From Clostridia bacterium (lineage in GTDB: Bacteria; Bacillota; Clostridia; Christensenellales; Aristaeellaceae): DNA of 38,880 nt. Shown here piece by piece: positions 30,113 through 38,393 of this stretch. The stretch is taken from positions 1 through 38,880 of the forward strand of contig JAFULL010000024.1 of NCBI GenBank assembly GCA_017473345.1, in the 5' to 3' direction. Within the stretch, counting starts at the first letter, position 1. Every line of letters begins with the position of its first letter. The notes below the pieces were generated by a model that ran no database searches, was not told the origin of the DNA, and was given only the letters and a program-made list of their open reading frames with translations. A program made the translations under genes and the position numbers.

Positions 30113-32608
30113 TCAAATGGAGAACTCGCCCTTGGTGAGCTTGTTGAGCAGGAAGTTGATGGCCACAACGATGATCAGAATGCCGAACGCCATGGCGCTT
30201 GCCTGCTGCTGGCTGGTGAAGGTCCAGTATTCATAGAGCTGGAAGCCGATGGTCTTGGTGCTGTTGGAGTACAGAAGCGCCGTCATCGACAGCTCGTAGA
30301 AGCTGGGAATGAAGATGAGGAACCAGCCTGCCGCAATGGACGGGAAGATGAGCGGGCCGGTGATCTTGAACATGGTCTTGGTCCAGCTGGCGCCTGAGAT
30401 CTGCGAGCATTCCTCCAGCGACACGTGGATCTGGCTCATGGCGGATACCACGGTGCGCATGCCCATCATCAGGTATTTGATGAGGTAGGCAATGATCATG
30501 ATGTAGGCGGTGTTGTAGATGTTGACGCCAAAGTCTCCCTTCATGGTCATGATCAGGCCCAGTGCGATGACCACGGACGGAGTACCCGAGCCCAGCGTGA
30601 TGAGGAAGTCCGGAATCTTGCGGCCGCGGATGCGGGTGCGCTGCAAAAGGTAGCTCATCGTGCAGGCGATCACAATGCCCACGGTGGCCGTCACAGCGCC
30701 GAAGATCAGGCTGTTTTTGAGGCACTCCAGCGTTTCGGAGCGGGTGAAAATGGTCTGCCAGTGGCCCAGCGTGATGTTGGTGGGATCCAGCAGTGACCGA
30801 CCCAGGTCCACCTTGAAGGAGGTGGTGAGGATGGTGGCAAAGGGAATGAGGATCACGATGGTGGCAAACAGGCCCACCAGCGCCGTCAGCAGCACGCGCC
30901 ACTTGCCAAGGTCCACGATGTTGGGGCGGGTGGACTTGCCGGACACGGTGATGTACTGCTTCTTGGCGATGACGAAGTCGGAAATGTAGAGCACCACGAT
31001 GGCGATGAGCATCAGGAACACCGACAGGCCCGTCGCGTCGCTCAGGCCCTGTGCGCCGATGCCGTTGTACTCAATAATACGTGTGGTGACCGTATGCACT
31101 TTGCCCGGCGCGCCGATAATGGACGGAATGCCGTAGCAGCTGGCCGCGCACACAAACACCAGCAGTGCGCCGGCGATGAGGCTGGGGGTCATCATGGGCA
31201 GGGTGATCTTGAACACCGTCGTGATGGGCGAAGCGCCGCTGACGCGGCTGGCCTCCTCCAGAGAGGGGTCCATCTTTTCCATCGCGCGGGAGATGGTGAT
31301 GAAAGCGTAGGGATAATAGAAGGTGGTCAGCACCCAGATCATGCCGCCCAGAGAGTAAATGTTGAGCGGGCCGGGGGCGTCGCTCAAGCCAAACAGGGTA
31401 CGCAGGATGACGTTGATGGTGCCCACGTTGGGGTTGAGCAGGCGCAGCCACGCCATGGCGCCCAGATACGGCGGCACCATGTAGGTGAGCACGAAGAGGC
31501 TTCGGAAGAACTTTTTGCCGTACAGATTGGTGCGGCCCACCAGCCATGCCAGCGGGAAGGCAAGCAGCGTGCCCAGCACCATGGTGGCGGCGGCGGCGAT
31601 GAGCGTGTTGGAAAGCGCGCCAAGGTTCATGGGATAGGTGTACAGGCGCTTGAACACCTCAAACGTGAACGAGCCTTCCGGGAAGAACGCGCGGATGACC
31701 AGATACACCAGCGGCATCACCTGGAACATGACCAAAAAGTCCACGATGGCCAGAATGACGATCCACTTGATGTTCATGTGCCAGCTGTTGTCGGCCTTCA
31801 GCAGGAAGAACAGCAGGATGATGTCAAACAGCAGCACCACGCCCGCAAGGATCACCGTTTTGCTGCGCGACAGCACCAGCTGCGATACCCACGACACGCT
31901 GCCGTCGGCCGTCATGCCATAGGCGGCGATGCGTGCATCAGCACTGCGGGCAGCCTTTTTGATGCCGTTGACGTTATCGGTGGTCAGGGGTTCGCTGTCG
32001 GCATTCACGCTGGTCAAAAACAGCTGCATCAGTTTGCCCGCGCGGTCGAGACCTTCCTCGCCCTCCACGGCAGAGGCAGCCAGTTCAGGCAAAGCAGCGG
32101 TTTCATCCGCCACGCCTGCAAGCACCTGCGCGCGGAAATCCGCACGCTCGGCGTCGGTCATAGCGGCCATGGCCTTCTTTTCCTTGCTGGAAACCTTGGG
32201 GCCGGCCACAGAATAGGTAAGCGAAAGCAGCTCCATCTGCTCCCTTGCGGGGTCGGATGCAGCCGACAGATATGTATCAACAGCGGCGGCGCGGTCTTCC
32301 TTGGCTGCGGACGTCCACGCGTCCTGCAGCAGCTCGCGGCTGCGCTGCTCAATGGCGGTCTTCATGCCGGCGTCCATGCCGTTCATCACAGGCAGGATAC
32401 CGTTTTCATACAGGCTGTCCACCTCGCCCGAAAGCTTGTGGATATACCCATACGCAGCTTCCTGATCGAAGCCGGATTCATTATACTGGTCAATGCCCCA
32501 CAGACCGGCTGCGATGAGCGCGAAGCTCAGCAGCAAAAACAGCACAAGCCCAAGCTTGCAGCGGATCTCTGCGGCGTTTCTGGTTTTGATTTCAGTTTGT
32601 ACCTGCAT
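30113..32608 (-). CDS. Fused ABC permease with large N-terminal extracytoplasmic domain
   Basis: An 831-residue membrane protein with two complete permease units in one chain (as in FbpB/AfuB-type importers). Each has an EAA loop: LEEASRVSGASPITTVFKI (first) and LEECSQISGASWTKTMFKI (second). An unusual addition precedes the first unit. After TM1 (about 17-38) come about 210 residues of soluble, alanine- and glutamate-rich helical sequence (about 39-250) before the next membrane helix, so this part should lie outside the cytoplasm. It starts at ATG 32608 after AGAGGAGTG. It is part of the operon 33750-29002. Confidence 0.92.
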   Translation of the reverse strand: MQVQTEIKTRNAAEIRCKLGLVLFLLLSFALIAAGLWGIDQYNESGFDQEAAYGYIHKLSGEVDSLYENGILPVMNGMDAGMKTAIEQRSRELLQDAWTSAAKEDRAAAVDTYLSAASDPAREQMELLSLTYSVAGPKVSSKEKKAMAAMTDAERADFRAQVLAGVADETAALPELAASAVEGEEGLDRAGKLMQLFLTSVNADSEPLTTDNVNGIKKAARSADARIAAYGMTADGSVSWVSQLVLSRSKTVILAGVVLLFDIILLFFLLKADNSWHMNIKWIVILAIVDFLVMFQVMPLVYLVIRAFFPEGSFTFEVFKRLYTYPMNLGALSNTLIAAAATMVLGTLLAFPLAWLVGRTNLYGKKFFRSLFVLTYMVPPYLGAMAWLRLLNPNVGTINVILRTLFGLSDAPGPLNIYSLGGMIWVLTTFYYPYAFITISRAMEKMDPSLEEASRVSGASPITTVFKITLPMMTPSLIAGALLVFVCAASCYGIPSIIGAPGKVHTVTTRIIEYNGIGAQGLSDATGLSVFLMLIAIVVLYISDFVIAKKQYITVSGKSTRPNIVDLGKWRVLLTALVGLFATIVILIPFATILTTSFKVDLGRSLLDPTNITLGHWQTIFTRSETLECLKNSLIFGAVTATVGIVIACTMSYLLQRTRIRGRKIPDFLITLGSGTPSVVIALGLIMTMKGDFGVNIYNTAYIMIIAYLIKYLMMGMRTVVSAMSQIHVSLEECSQISGASWTKTMFKITGPLIFPSIAAGWFLIFIPSFYELSMTALLYSNSTKTIGFQLYEYWTFTSQQQASAMAFGILIIVVAINFLLNKLTKGEFSI

Positions 32609-32669
32609 CCAAGTACACTCCTCTTAACAGCGGAAAGATGAAAGCCGTTTTTCCGGCGGATAGTGATAA

Positions 32670-32699
32670 GGGGAAGCCGCCGTAAGGGCGGCCTCCCCC
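32670..32699 (-). terminator. Intercistronic hairpin after the binding-protein gene
   Basis: A strong GC stem (GGGGAAGCCGCC with GGCGGCCTCCCC, loop GTAAG on the plus strand) lies between the binding-protein and permease genes. The tail is only TTATC, so it is more likely an mRNA-stabilising or attenuating hairpin that gives more binding protein than permease. Confidence 0.6.
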
Positions 32700-32724
32700 A
32701 TTAAGGAAAGTCGGTTTGTGAGAA

Positions 32725-33750
32725 TTACTCGACGGTCACGCGCTCCTGGAACTCAGTGCGGATTTCTTCGCGCTGGGTGTAGCAGCGTACCCAGTCAACG
32801 CCCATGTCCTTCTCGATGAGGCCGTCGGTGTCAACGGAGTCATAGGGCACGTCCTTCATGCCGGCGAAAACGCTGTGCATGTAGCCTTCGAGGATCAGCT
32901 TCTGGCCAGCTTCGCTCAGCAGCCAGTTGGCAACGGCTTCGCAGCCTTCGATGTTCATGTTGGCGCTCTTCTCTTCAGCCACGATCATCGCGGTGGAGGG
33001 GATGAGGATGACGCCGTCTTCGGGATAGATGCAGGCCAGCTCGGAGCCCTTTTCCTTGCGCTCCTTCAGCACCGACTCTTCCAGGATCATAACGGCCTTG
33101 CACTCGCCGGTTTCCAGCTTGCCCAGGGCAACGGAGCCGGACTCGATCATCACGTCGTTGGCGCCCAGGGCGTCGAAGTACTCATAGCCGTACTTGTCGG
33201 TCAGAGCGGCCACGGCAGCCATGGTGGTGCCGGAGGTCAGCGGGTTGCCCATGGAGATCAGGCCCTTCAGAGAGGGATCCTCAGCGAACTCCTTGAAGGT
33301 CTTGGGCAGCTGCTCGGGGGTGTAGAGCTTGGGGTTGTAGGCCAGCACCATGTTGCAGACGCGAACGGGGTACCAGTAGCCCTCTTCGTCGTAGGGGAAG
33401 CGCAGGATGTTTTCAGCGTCTTCCACTTCATACTGATGCAGCCAGCCGCCTTCCTTCAGTTCCATAGAATAGGCGGGCTCGGCAACCAGCATCATGTCGC
33501 AGCCCAGGGTGCCGGTTTCCATTTCGCCGGTCAGCTTGGTCTGCAGGGAGCCGGTGCCGCCGTAGAACATTTCCACTTCCAGGTTGGGGAACTCGGCCTT
33601 GAGTTCTTCCATCATCATATCGATGACGAACTGGTAGATGGAGGTGTAGATGACCACCTTGCCCTCAACGTCTTCGTTCACGGCGAAAGCACCGGAAACG
33701 ACGCTCAGGGACATCACGAGGCACAGGACGAGAGCGAGAAGTTTCTTCAT
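32725..33750 (-). CDS. ABC transporter substrate-binding protein (Fe3+/phosphosugar type)
   Basis: A 341-residue exported binding protein. The signal peptide is MKKLLALVLCLVMSLSVVSG (1-20), ending near AFA; there is no lipobox cysteine at the cleavage site. The mature part begins GKVVIYTSIYQFVIDMMMEELKAEFP and continues FYGGTGSLQTKL, as in FutA/AfuA-type proteins that bind ferric iron, hexose phosphates or phosphonates. The iron-binding tyrosine pair of FbpA-type proteins is not clear, so the ligand is open. It starts at ATG 33750 after GGGGGAAA and heads the importer operon. Confidence 0.9.
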   Translation of the reverse strand: MKKLLALVLCLVMSLSVVSGAFAVNEDVEGKVVIYTSIYQFVIDMMMEELKAEFPNLEVEMFYGGTGSLQTKLTGEMETGTLGCDMMLVAEPAYSMELKEGGWLHQYEVEDAENILRFPYDEEGYWYPVRVCNMVLAYNPKLYTPEQLPKTFKEFAEDPSLKGLISMGNPLTSGTTMAAVAALTDKYGYEYFDALGANDVMIESGSVALGKLETGECKAVMILEESVLKERKEKGSELACIYPEDGVILIPSTAMIVAEEKSANMNIEGCEAVANWLLSEAGQKLILEGYMHSVFAGMKDVPYDSVDTDGLIEKDMGVDWVRCYTQREEIRTEFQERVTVE

Positions 33751-33780
33751 GATACAGTTTCCCCCTTGGATTTTTTATCT

Positions 33781-33853
33781 CATCGTCGGACTCACAGCCG
33801 ACGGATGGTACCGATTATGTGATTTTCCAGCAACGTTCACTTTGTATCCATCC
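33781..33853 (-). promoter_or_regulatory. Leader of the importer operon with overlapping inverted repeats
   Basis: In the leader of about 100 bases, GTATCCATCC (33844-33853) can pair with GGATGGTAC (33803-33811). CCGACGGATG (33798-33807) can pair with CATCGTCGG (33781-33789). The two pairings share bases 33803-33807, so they compete. This may form a small switch or just one hairpin; no known riboswitch is recognised. Confidence 0.35.
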
Positions 33854-33856
33854 ACA

Positions 33857-33885
33857 ATTATATCGAAAAAACCATTCCGTGTAAA
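33857..33885 (-). promoter_or_regulatory. Promoter of the ABC importer operon
   Basis: TTTACA (33885-33880), a 17-base spacer and a perfect TATAAT (33862-33857) on the minus strand. Confidence 0.82.
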
Positions 33886-33913
33886 GGGTATTTTTGCAAT
33901 ACCCGCGCTTTGA

Positions 33914-33943
33914 TTGACATGCGCTTTTGCCCGGTGCTATAAT
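33914..33943 (+). promoter_or_regulatory. Consensus promoter of the amidotransferase gene
   Basis: TTGACA (33914-33919), an 18-base spacer and TATAAT (33938-33943). Both boxes are perfect. Confidence 0.9.
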
Positions 33944-33995
33944 GCAGCGTACGATTTTTTGAATGACTGCACCCATTTTTCAGGGAGGCTTTTGC

Positions 33996-35132
33996 ATGGC
34001 TCAACAGGTATGTACTCGCTGCATCATGGACACCACCGACTCCATCACTTTTGACGCAAACGGCGTATGCTCCGTCTGTGCGCACGACGACGAGGTGCGC
34101 GCCCTGCGCGGCTACCGCCCCGGCGTAAGCGAAAAAGAACTGGAAAAGACCATCGCGGCCATCCGCGAAAACAGCCGCGGCCGTGATTATGACTGCATCA
34201 TCGGCGTATCCGGCGGCGTGGACAGCGCCTATATGCTCTACAAGGCCATTGAAATGGGCCTGCGCGTGCTGGCCGTGCATGTAGACAGCGGCTGGAACCT
34301 TGAAATGGCCGAAGAAAACATCCGCAAAATGTGCACAGCGCTGAACGTGAAGCTGCACACCTATGTGATGGACTGGCCCACCATGAAGGAGCTGCAGCGC
34401 GCCTACATGCTTTCGGGCGTGGCCAATATCGACGTGCCGCAGGATCATCTCTACTGCGCCGCCATCTACGAAATGGCCCGCAAGTACAATGTGAAGTATA
34501 TCCTCAACGGCAGCAACATCGCCACCGAGGGCGCCTCCGCCCCCTTCAGCGCGCAGCACACCTACCGCGACGCGTGGCACATGAAGAGCATTTACAAAAA
34601 GCATGGCCGCGGCTTCAGCCTCAAAAAGTATCCCTTCCTGTCCATCCGCGACGCATGGCTGGGTCTGCCGGGCGTGACGAAGATCAACCTGCTGGATTTT
34701 ATGCCCTACTCCAAGACCGAGGCCATCCGCGTGCTGAGTGAAAAGTTCGGCTGGCAGTACTACGGCGGCAAGCACTTCGAGTGCCGCTTCACCCGCTACT
34801 TCCAGAGCGTTTATCTGGTCAAAAAGTTTGGCTATGACAAGCGCCGCTCCCACCTGAGCTGCCTCATCCGCAATGGCGAAATGACCCGCGAGGAAGCCCT
34901 TGCCGAGATTGCCCTGCCGCCCTACCCCGTCGAACAGCAGCAGGAAGACGAAGCCTATATCCTCGAGCGTCTGGAGATCGCCCCTGAGGAGTGGCAGCGC
35001 ATATTGGCCGCCCCGCCCACGCCCAACAGCGCCTACTTCTCCCAGCAGAAGCTGATCGACCTGGCGATGACGGTGCTGGGCAAGGCCGGCATGGACAAAA
35101 TGAAAAAGAAGATCTACAGCGTGAAGAGCTGA
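33996..35132 (+). CDS. N-acetyl sugar amidotransferase (WbpG/PseA-like PP-loop enzyme)
   Basis: A 378-residue enzyme. The N-terminal zinc cluster is VCTRCIMD and GVCSVCAHD (Cys6, Cys9, Cys25, Cys28). The PP-loop SGGVDS (72-77) follows, then NGSNIATEGASAPFSAQH and the family tail with KYPFLSIRDAW, PYSKTEAIR and FTRYFQSVYLVKKFGYDKRRSHLS. Relatives turn an N-acetyl group of a nucleotide sugar into an acetamidino group in surface glycan synthesis, using ammonia from a HisH-like glutaminase. No such partner or glycan cluster is nearby. The start at ATG 33996 follows GGGAGG; the longer frame from 33963 has no ribosome site. It is monocistronic. Confidence 0.88.
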   Translation: MAQQVCTRCIMDTTDSITFDANGVCSVCAHDDEVRALRGYRPGVSEKELEKTIAAIRENSRGRDYDCIIGVSGGVDSAYMLYKAIEMGLRVLAVHVDSGWNLEMAEENIRKMCTALNVKLHTYVMDWPTMKELQRAYMLSGVANIDVPQDHLYCAAIYEMARKYNVKYILNGSNIATEGASAPFSAQHTYRDAWHMKSIYKKHGRGFSLKKYPFLSIRDAWLGLPGVTKINLLDFMPYSKTEAIRVLSEKFGWQYYGGKHFECRFTRYFQSVYLVKKFGYDKRRSHLSCLIRNGEMTREEALAEIALPPYPVEQQQEDEAYILERLEIAPEEWQRILAAPPTPNSAYFSQQKLIDLAMTVLGKAGMDKMKKKIYSVKS

Positions 35133-35140
35133 GTGCATTG

Positions 35141-35173
35141 ACGGCACAGTCCACAGGATGGCTGTGCCGTTTT
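35141..35173 (+). terminator. Terminator after the amidotransferase gene
   Basis: A 9-bp perfect stem, ACGGCACAG (35141-35149) with CTGTGCCGT (35162-35170), is followed by TTTCTGT. The T-tract is short. Confidence 0.75.
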
Positions 35174-35211
35174 CTGTATCACCGGGATCCATCTGATCAG
35201 AAAGGCGTCTT

Positions 35212-35817
35212 ATGGAACTGAACGAAAAAATTCAGCAGCTCAGAAAACAGAAAGGCCTTACCCAGGAGGAGCTGGCTGCACAATTGTATGTGTCGCGCAC
35301 AGCCATATCCAAATGGGAGTCCGGCAGAGGCTGTCCCAGCATCGATTCGCTGAAGGCACTGGCAGCATTTTTTGACGTTACGGTCGACGAATTGCTGTCC
35401 GGCGACGAACTGCTCACCCTTGCCGAAACGGACGTGCAGCAAAAACAGAACCAGTTTTGCACTCTGGTCTTCGGATTGCTTGACCTGAGCGCCATACTGC
35501 TGTTTTTGCTGCCGCTGTTTGCGCAGCACACAAATGAGACTGTGCAGGCAGTTTCCCTGCTGGCTCTCACACAAACAGCCGTCTATCTGAAAGCAGCTTA
35601 TTTCGCCGTTGTGTGTGCCATGATCCTGACAGGTATTGCGGCCCTTGCCCTGCAAAACTGCCATCATGTGCTTTGGGAAAGAAGCAGACGCACGCTGTCG
35701 CTGGGCTTCAACACACTTGGCGCGCTGGTGATGATCGTCAGCCATCAGCCGTATGCAGCGGTTTTTCTGTTCCTGCTGCTGGCATTCAAGACGATTTTGC
35801 TGCTGAAAAAGCAATGA
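35212..35817 (+). CDS. XRE-family regulator with membrane segments
   Basis: A 201-residue protein. An N-terminal helix-turn-helix (about 6-62, LTQEELAAQLYVSRTAISKWESGRGCP, then LAAFFDVTVDELL) is followed by three or four hydrophobic segments from about residue 85 (LVFGLLDLSAILLFLLPLF, AAYFAVVCAMILTGIAALAL, AAVFLFLLLAFKTILLL). This is a membrane-tethered repressor type common in Firmicutes. The start at ATG 35212 is preceded by AAAGG. It lies 107 bases before the PAP2-like gene on the same strand and may control it through the inverted repeat at 35879-35905. Confidence 0.88.
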   Translation: MELNEKIQQLRKQKGLTQEELAAQLYVSRTAISKWESGRGCPSIDSLKALAAFFDVTVDELLSGDELLTLAETDVQQKQNQFCTLVFGLLDLSAILLFLLPLFAQHTNETVQAVSLLALTQTAVYLKAAYFAVVCAMILTGIAALALQNCHHVLWERSRRTLSLGFNTLGALVMIVSHQPYAAVFLFLLLAFKTILLLKKQ

Positions 35818-35851
35818 CACGCAACGTATCACCCCTGTGACGGCCTGTTTC

Positions 35852-35880
35852 TTGCCCTCCTGCCGACCTGTTTGTACAGT
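35852..35880 (+). promoter_or_regulatory. Possible promoter of the PAP2-like gene
   Basis: TTGCCC (35852-35857), a 17-base spacer and TACAGT (35875-35880). The boxes are moderate, and the -10 touches the inverted repeat at 35879. Confidence 0.5.
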
Positions 35881-35905
35881 GGATTCAGGCGAAAGCCGAA
35901 TCCAC
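35879..35905. promoter_or_regulatory. Inverted repeat before the PAP2-like gene
   Basis: GTGGATTC and GAATCCAC are perfect 8-bp arms. An inner GGC/GCC around GAAA makes an 11-bp stem with one bulge. It lies at the expected transcription start and just before AAGGAAGG. It may be an operator or an RNA hairpin with a GNRA loop near the ribosome site. Confidence 0.6.
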
Positions 35906-35923
35906 AGAAGGAAGGTCAACCGA

Positions 35924-36556
35924 ATGAAAAAAGAAACACGCTTTCACATTGCAGCGGTCATGCTCACCTCGTTTGTCCTCTGGACGGCAGCGCTCCGTGT
36001 GGTCGATGTGCAGCCCATCGGCCCGGAGGGAACAGCTGTCGGCTTTGCCGCAGTCAATCAACTCTTTCACCGGTTCACAGGCGTGCACATGACCCTGTAT
36101 ACCCTCACCGACTGGCTCAGTCTTGTTCCCCTGTGCCTGATCGCGGGCTTCGCGGTGCTGGGTGCTGTGCAGTGGGTGCAGCGAAAGCATCTGCCGAAAG
36201 TCGACCGCAGCATTCTTGTCCTTGGCGGATTTTATGCGGTCGTTCTGGCGTGCTATGCTTTCTTTGAGGCAGTTGTCATCAACTGCAGGCCGGTGCTGAT
36301 CGACGGCAGGCTGGAACCGTCCTATCCATCCTCAACCACAATGCTCATGCTGTGCGTAATGCCCACCGCCGCCATGCAGCTTCGCCAACGCATCAAAAAC
36401 AACGGTTTCAGGCGATGTGTCAGCTATGCGATCATCCTCTTTACCGTTTCGATGGTGTTCCTGCGGCTGATTTCAGGCGTACACTGGCTGACGGATATCA
36501 TCGGCGGCGCACTGCTGAGCACAGGGCTTGTGCTGCTGTACCAATCCCTGTCTTAA
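35924..36556 (+). CDS. PAP2-like membrane phosphatase, altered active site
   Basis: A 210-residue protein with about five membrane helices and the PAP2 (lipid phosphatase/undecaprenyl-PP phosphatase) layout. Motif C1 is reduced to NCRPVLIDG. C2 reads YPSSTTML where PSGH or PSSH is expected, so the catalytic His is Thr. C3 is LRLISGVHWLTDIIGG with the Arg, nucleophile His and Asp kept. It may be weak or inactive, or read another substrate. The start at ATG 35924 (MKKETRFHIAAVM) follows AGAAGGAAGG; the longer frame from 35837 lacks a site and overlaps the promoter. Confidence 0.8.
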   Translation: MKKETRFHIAAVMLTSFVLWTAALRVVDVQPIGPEGTAVGFAAVNQLFHRFTGVHMTLYTLTDWLSLVPLCLIAGFAVLGAVQWVQRKHLPKVDRSILVLGGFYAVVLACYAFFEAVVINCRPVLIDGRLEPSYPSSTTMLMLCVMPTAAMQLRQRIKNNGFRRCVSYAIILFTVSMVFLRLISGVHWLTDIIGGALLSTGLVLLYQSLS

Positions 36557-36597
36557 AACAAAAACAGGCTCCGCCAGATGACGGAGCCTGTTTTTGT
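36557..36597. terminator. Bidirectional terminator between PAP2-like and SufB-type genes
   Basis: A 14-bp stem, AAAAACAGGCTCCG with CGGAGCCTGTTTTT around an 8-base loop, has A and T flanks that suit both strands. Confidence 0.92.
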
Positions 36598-36621
36598 TAT
36601 CTTTTCCGGGCAAAACTCTGG

Positions 36622-37545
36622 TTAATTGAGGAATCCATTCACGATCTGCTCTTCAGCTTCCTGCTCGGTCAGGCCAAGGGTCATCAGCTTGATGATCTGC
36701 TCACCGGCGATCTTGCCGATGGCGGCCTCGTGGATGAGGCTGGCGTCGATGCAGGTGGCGGTCAGCTGCGGGCAGGCAATGACAGAGGCGCTGTCCATCA
36801 GGATGGAGTCGCACTCGGTATGACCTGTGCAGGCAGCGTTGCCATTGAGGGTGCTGACAAACTTCTGATGGCTCTGGTCGCGGGCAACGGTGCGGCTGAC
36901 GATGTCGCAATGACAGCCTTCGCCATTCATATCAGCCACAAAGTCGCTGATGGCCTGCTGGGTGCCGGTGGTCATCACCTTTTCATGCACGATGAGGGTC
37001 GCGCCGGCTTCCAGCGTGGCGTTGGTCTTGCGCACGGTATCGTCCACACCGGATATCTGGGTGTTTTCCATTTCGACGCTGGCGCCCTCGGCCAGATGCA
37101 CGATGGTGGTGGGGTTCATCAGGCGCTTGCCGCGGCCTTCGCCCTCGCCGTAATGGCGCTCGATGTAGCGCACTTTGGCATTTTTGCCCACGCGGAAGGT
37201 GTGAATGCCGTCGTGCGCGCTGTCGCTGTCGCCGCAGTTGTGAATGCCGCAGCCAGCCATGATGGTGATATCACAGTCATCGCCGACAAGGAAGTCGTTA
37301 TACACGGTCTCCTTCACGCCGCTTTCGCTGATGACCACGGGAATATGCAGCGTTTCGCCCACGGTGCCGGGCTTGATGATGATGTTGATGCCGGGCATGT
37401 CCGTCTTGGAGATGATCTGCACATTGGGGCTGGAGGAACGCGCAGCGGTCTGGCCGTTGAGACGGATATTGAACGCACCGGTCGCGGGCAGCTCGCCAAG
37501 ATCAGCCACCTCGCGAAGCAGACCCTTTACGATGTTGTCAAGCAC
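36622..37545 (-). CDS. SufB/SufD family Fe-S cluster scaffold protein
   Basis: A 307-residue protein of the SufBD family, shorter than classical SufB (about 470) or SufD (about 420) because the N-terminal extension is missing. The beta-helix core reads GCGIHNCGDSDSAHDGIHTFRVG, KVRYIERHYGEG and TECDSILMDSASVIACPQL. The C-terminal helical part is ASLIHEAAIGKIAGEQIIKLMTLGLTEQEAEEQIVNGFL, which binds SufC. The start is GTG 37545, overlapping the sufC stop by eight bases after GAGGTG. With SufC alone it resembles the two-gene minimal SUF-like systems. No sufS or sufU is in the window. Confidence 0.92.
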   Translation of the reverse strand: MLDNIVKGLLREVADLGELPATGAFNIRLNGQTAARSSSPNVQIISKTDMPGINIIIKPGTVGETLHIPVVISESGVKETVYNDFLVGDDCDITIMAGCGIHNCGDSDSAHDGIHTFRVGKNAKVRYIERHYGEGEGRGKRLMNPTTIVHLAEGASVEMENTQISGVDDTVRKTNATLEAGATLIVHEKVMTTGTQQAISDFVADMNGEGCHCDIVSRTVARDQSHQKFVSTLNGNAACTGHTECDSILMDSASVIACPQLTATCIDASLIHEAAIGKIAGEQIIKLMTLGLTEQEAEEQIVNGFLN

Positions 37546-38275
37546 GGGTGGTCACCTCCATCTTATCGGTCAGCACGCGGCAGGCCGCGTCATCCACGCT
37601 GCTGAGCAGCTCCGGCAGGATCTCCTGACGCGTGCCGTACTGTTCCAGTCGGCCGTCGCGGATATAGGCGATCTTGTCGGCGATATTGAGGATGCGCTCC
37701 TGGTGGCTGATGATGAGAATGCTGCCGTCGGTCTTGCGGCGCATTTCCTCAAACACGTGGATCAGGCTCTGGAAGCTCCACAGGTCGATGCCGGCCTCAG
37801 GCTCGTCAAAGATATTGAGCTTGGTGCCGCGCGCCAGCGTCATGGCGATCTCGATGCGCTTCATCTCGCCGCCGGACAGGCTGTCGTTAAGCTCGCGGTC
37901 CAGATAGTCGCGGGCGCACAGGCCCACTTCGCTGAGGTACTTGCAGGCGTCGGCCATGGCATGTTCCTTGCCGGTGGCCAGCATCAGCAGGTCGCGCACG
38001 CGCAGGCCCTTGAAACGCACCGGCTGCTGGAAGGCATAGCTGATGCCATGGCGCGCGCGTTCGGTGATGGACAGGCCCGTGATATCCTCGCCGTCCAGAA
38101 TGATCTGGCCGGAGGTAGGGGTGACGATACCGGCGATCACCTTGGCAAGGGTCGACTTGCCGCCGCCGTTGGGGCCGGTGATGGCGACCACATGATCGTC
38201 GATGGTCAGGTTGATGTCCTGCAGGATCTCCCTGCCGCCATCGACCTCAAAATGAATATGCTTCAGTTCAAGCAT
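37538..38275 (-). CDS. sufC: SufC, Fe-S assembly ATPase
   Basis: A 245-residue soluble ABC-type ATPase that drives Fe-S cluster assembly with SufB/SufD. Walker A is GPNGGGKST (33-41 region), the signature is LSGGEMKR, and FDEPEAGIDLWSF is the Walker B/D-loop typical of SufC (E-P-E-A-G-I-D). The start at ATG 38275 (MLELKHIHFEVDGG) follows GGAGTG; the longer frame to 38329 has no ribosome site. It overlaps the SufB-type gene by eight bases. Confidence 0.95.
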   Translation of the reverse strand: MLELKHIHFEVDGGREILQDINLTIDDHVVAITGPNGGGKSTLAKVIAGIVTPTSGQIILDGEDITGLSITERARHGISYAFQQPVRFKGLRVRDLLMLATGKEHAMADACKYLSEVGLCARDYLDRELNDSLSGGEMKRIEIAMTLARGTKLNIFDEPEAGIDLWSFQSLIHVFEEMRRKTDGSILIISHQERILNIADKIAYIRDGRLEQYGTRQEILPELLSSVDDAACRVLTDKMEVTTRA

Positions 38276-38393
38276 CGGGTACACTCCTTTATGGTGCGAA
38301 CCGGCGCATGCCGGCGGTATATCGGCCAATGCGGGGAAAGGGGTTTTGCGCGGGTGCGCAGCTGACTTTCCTCAACAAAAAAGCACATTGTCT

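Noticed and set aside
31094-32641. 515-codon plus-strand frame opposite the ABC permease
   Set aside because: It is antisense to a clear permease gene with EAA loops; the composition (Gln/His/Arg-rich) is typical of shadow frames.
33751-33860. Known riboswitch (TPP, cobalamin or similar) in the importer leader
   Set aside because: None of the conserved core strings of common riboswitch classes was found; only plain inverted repeats.
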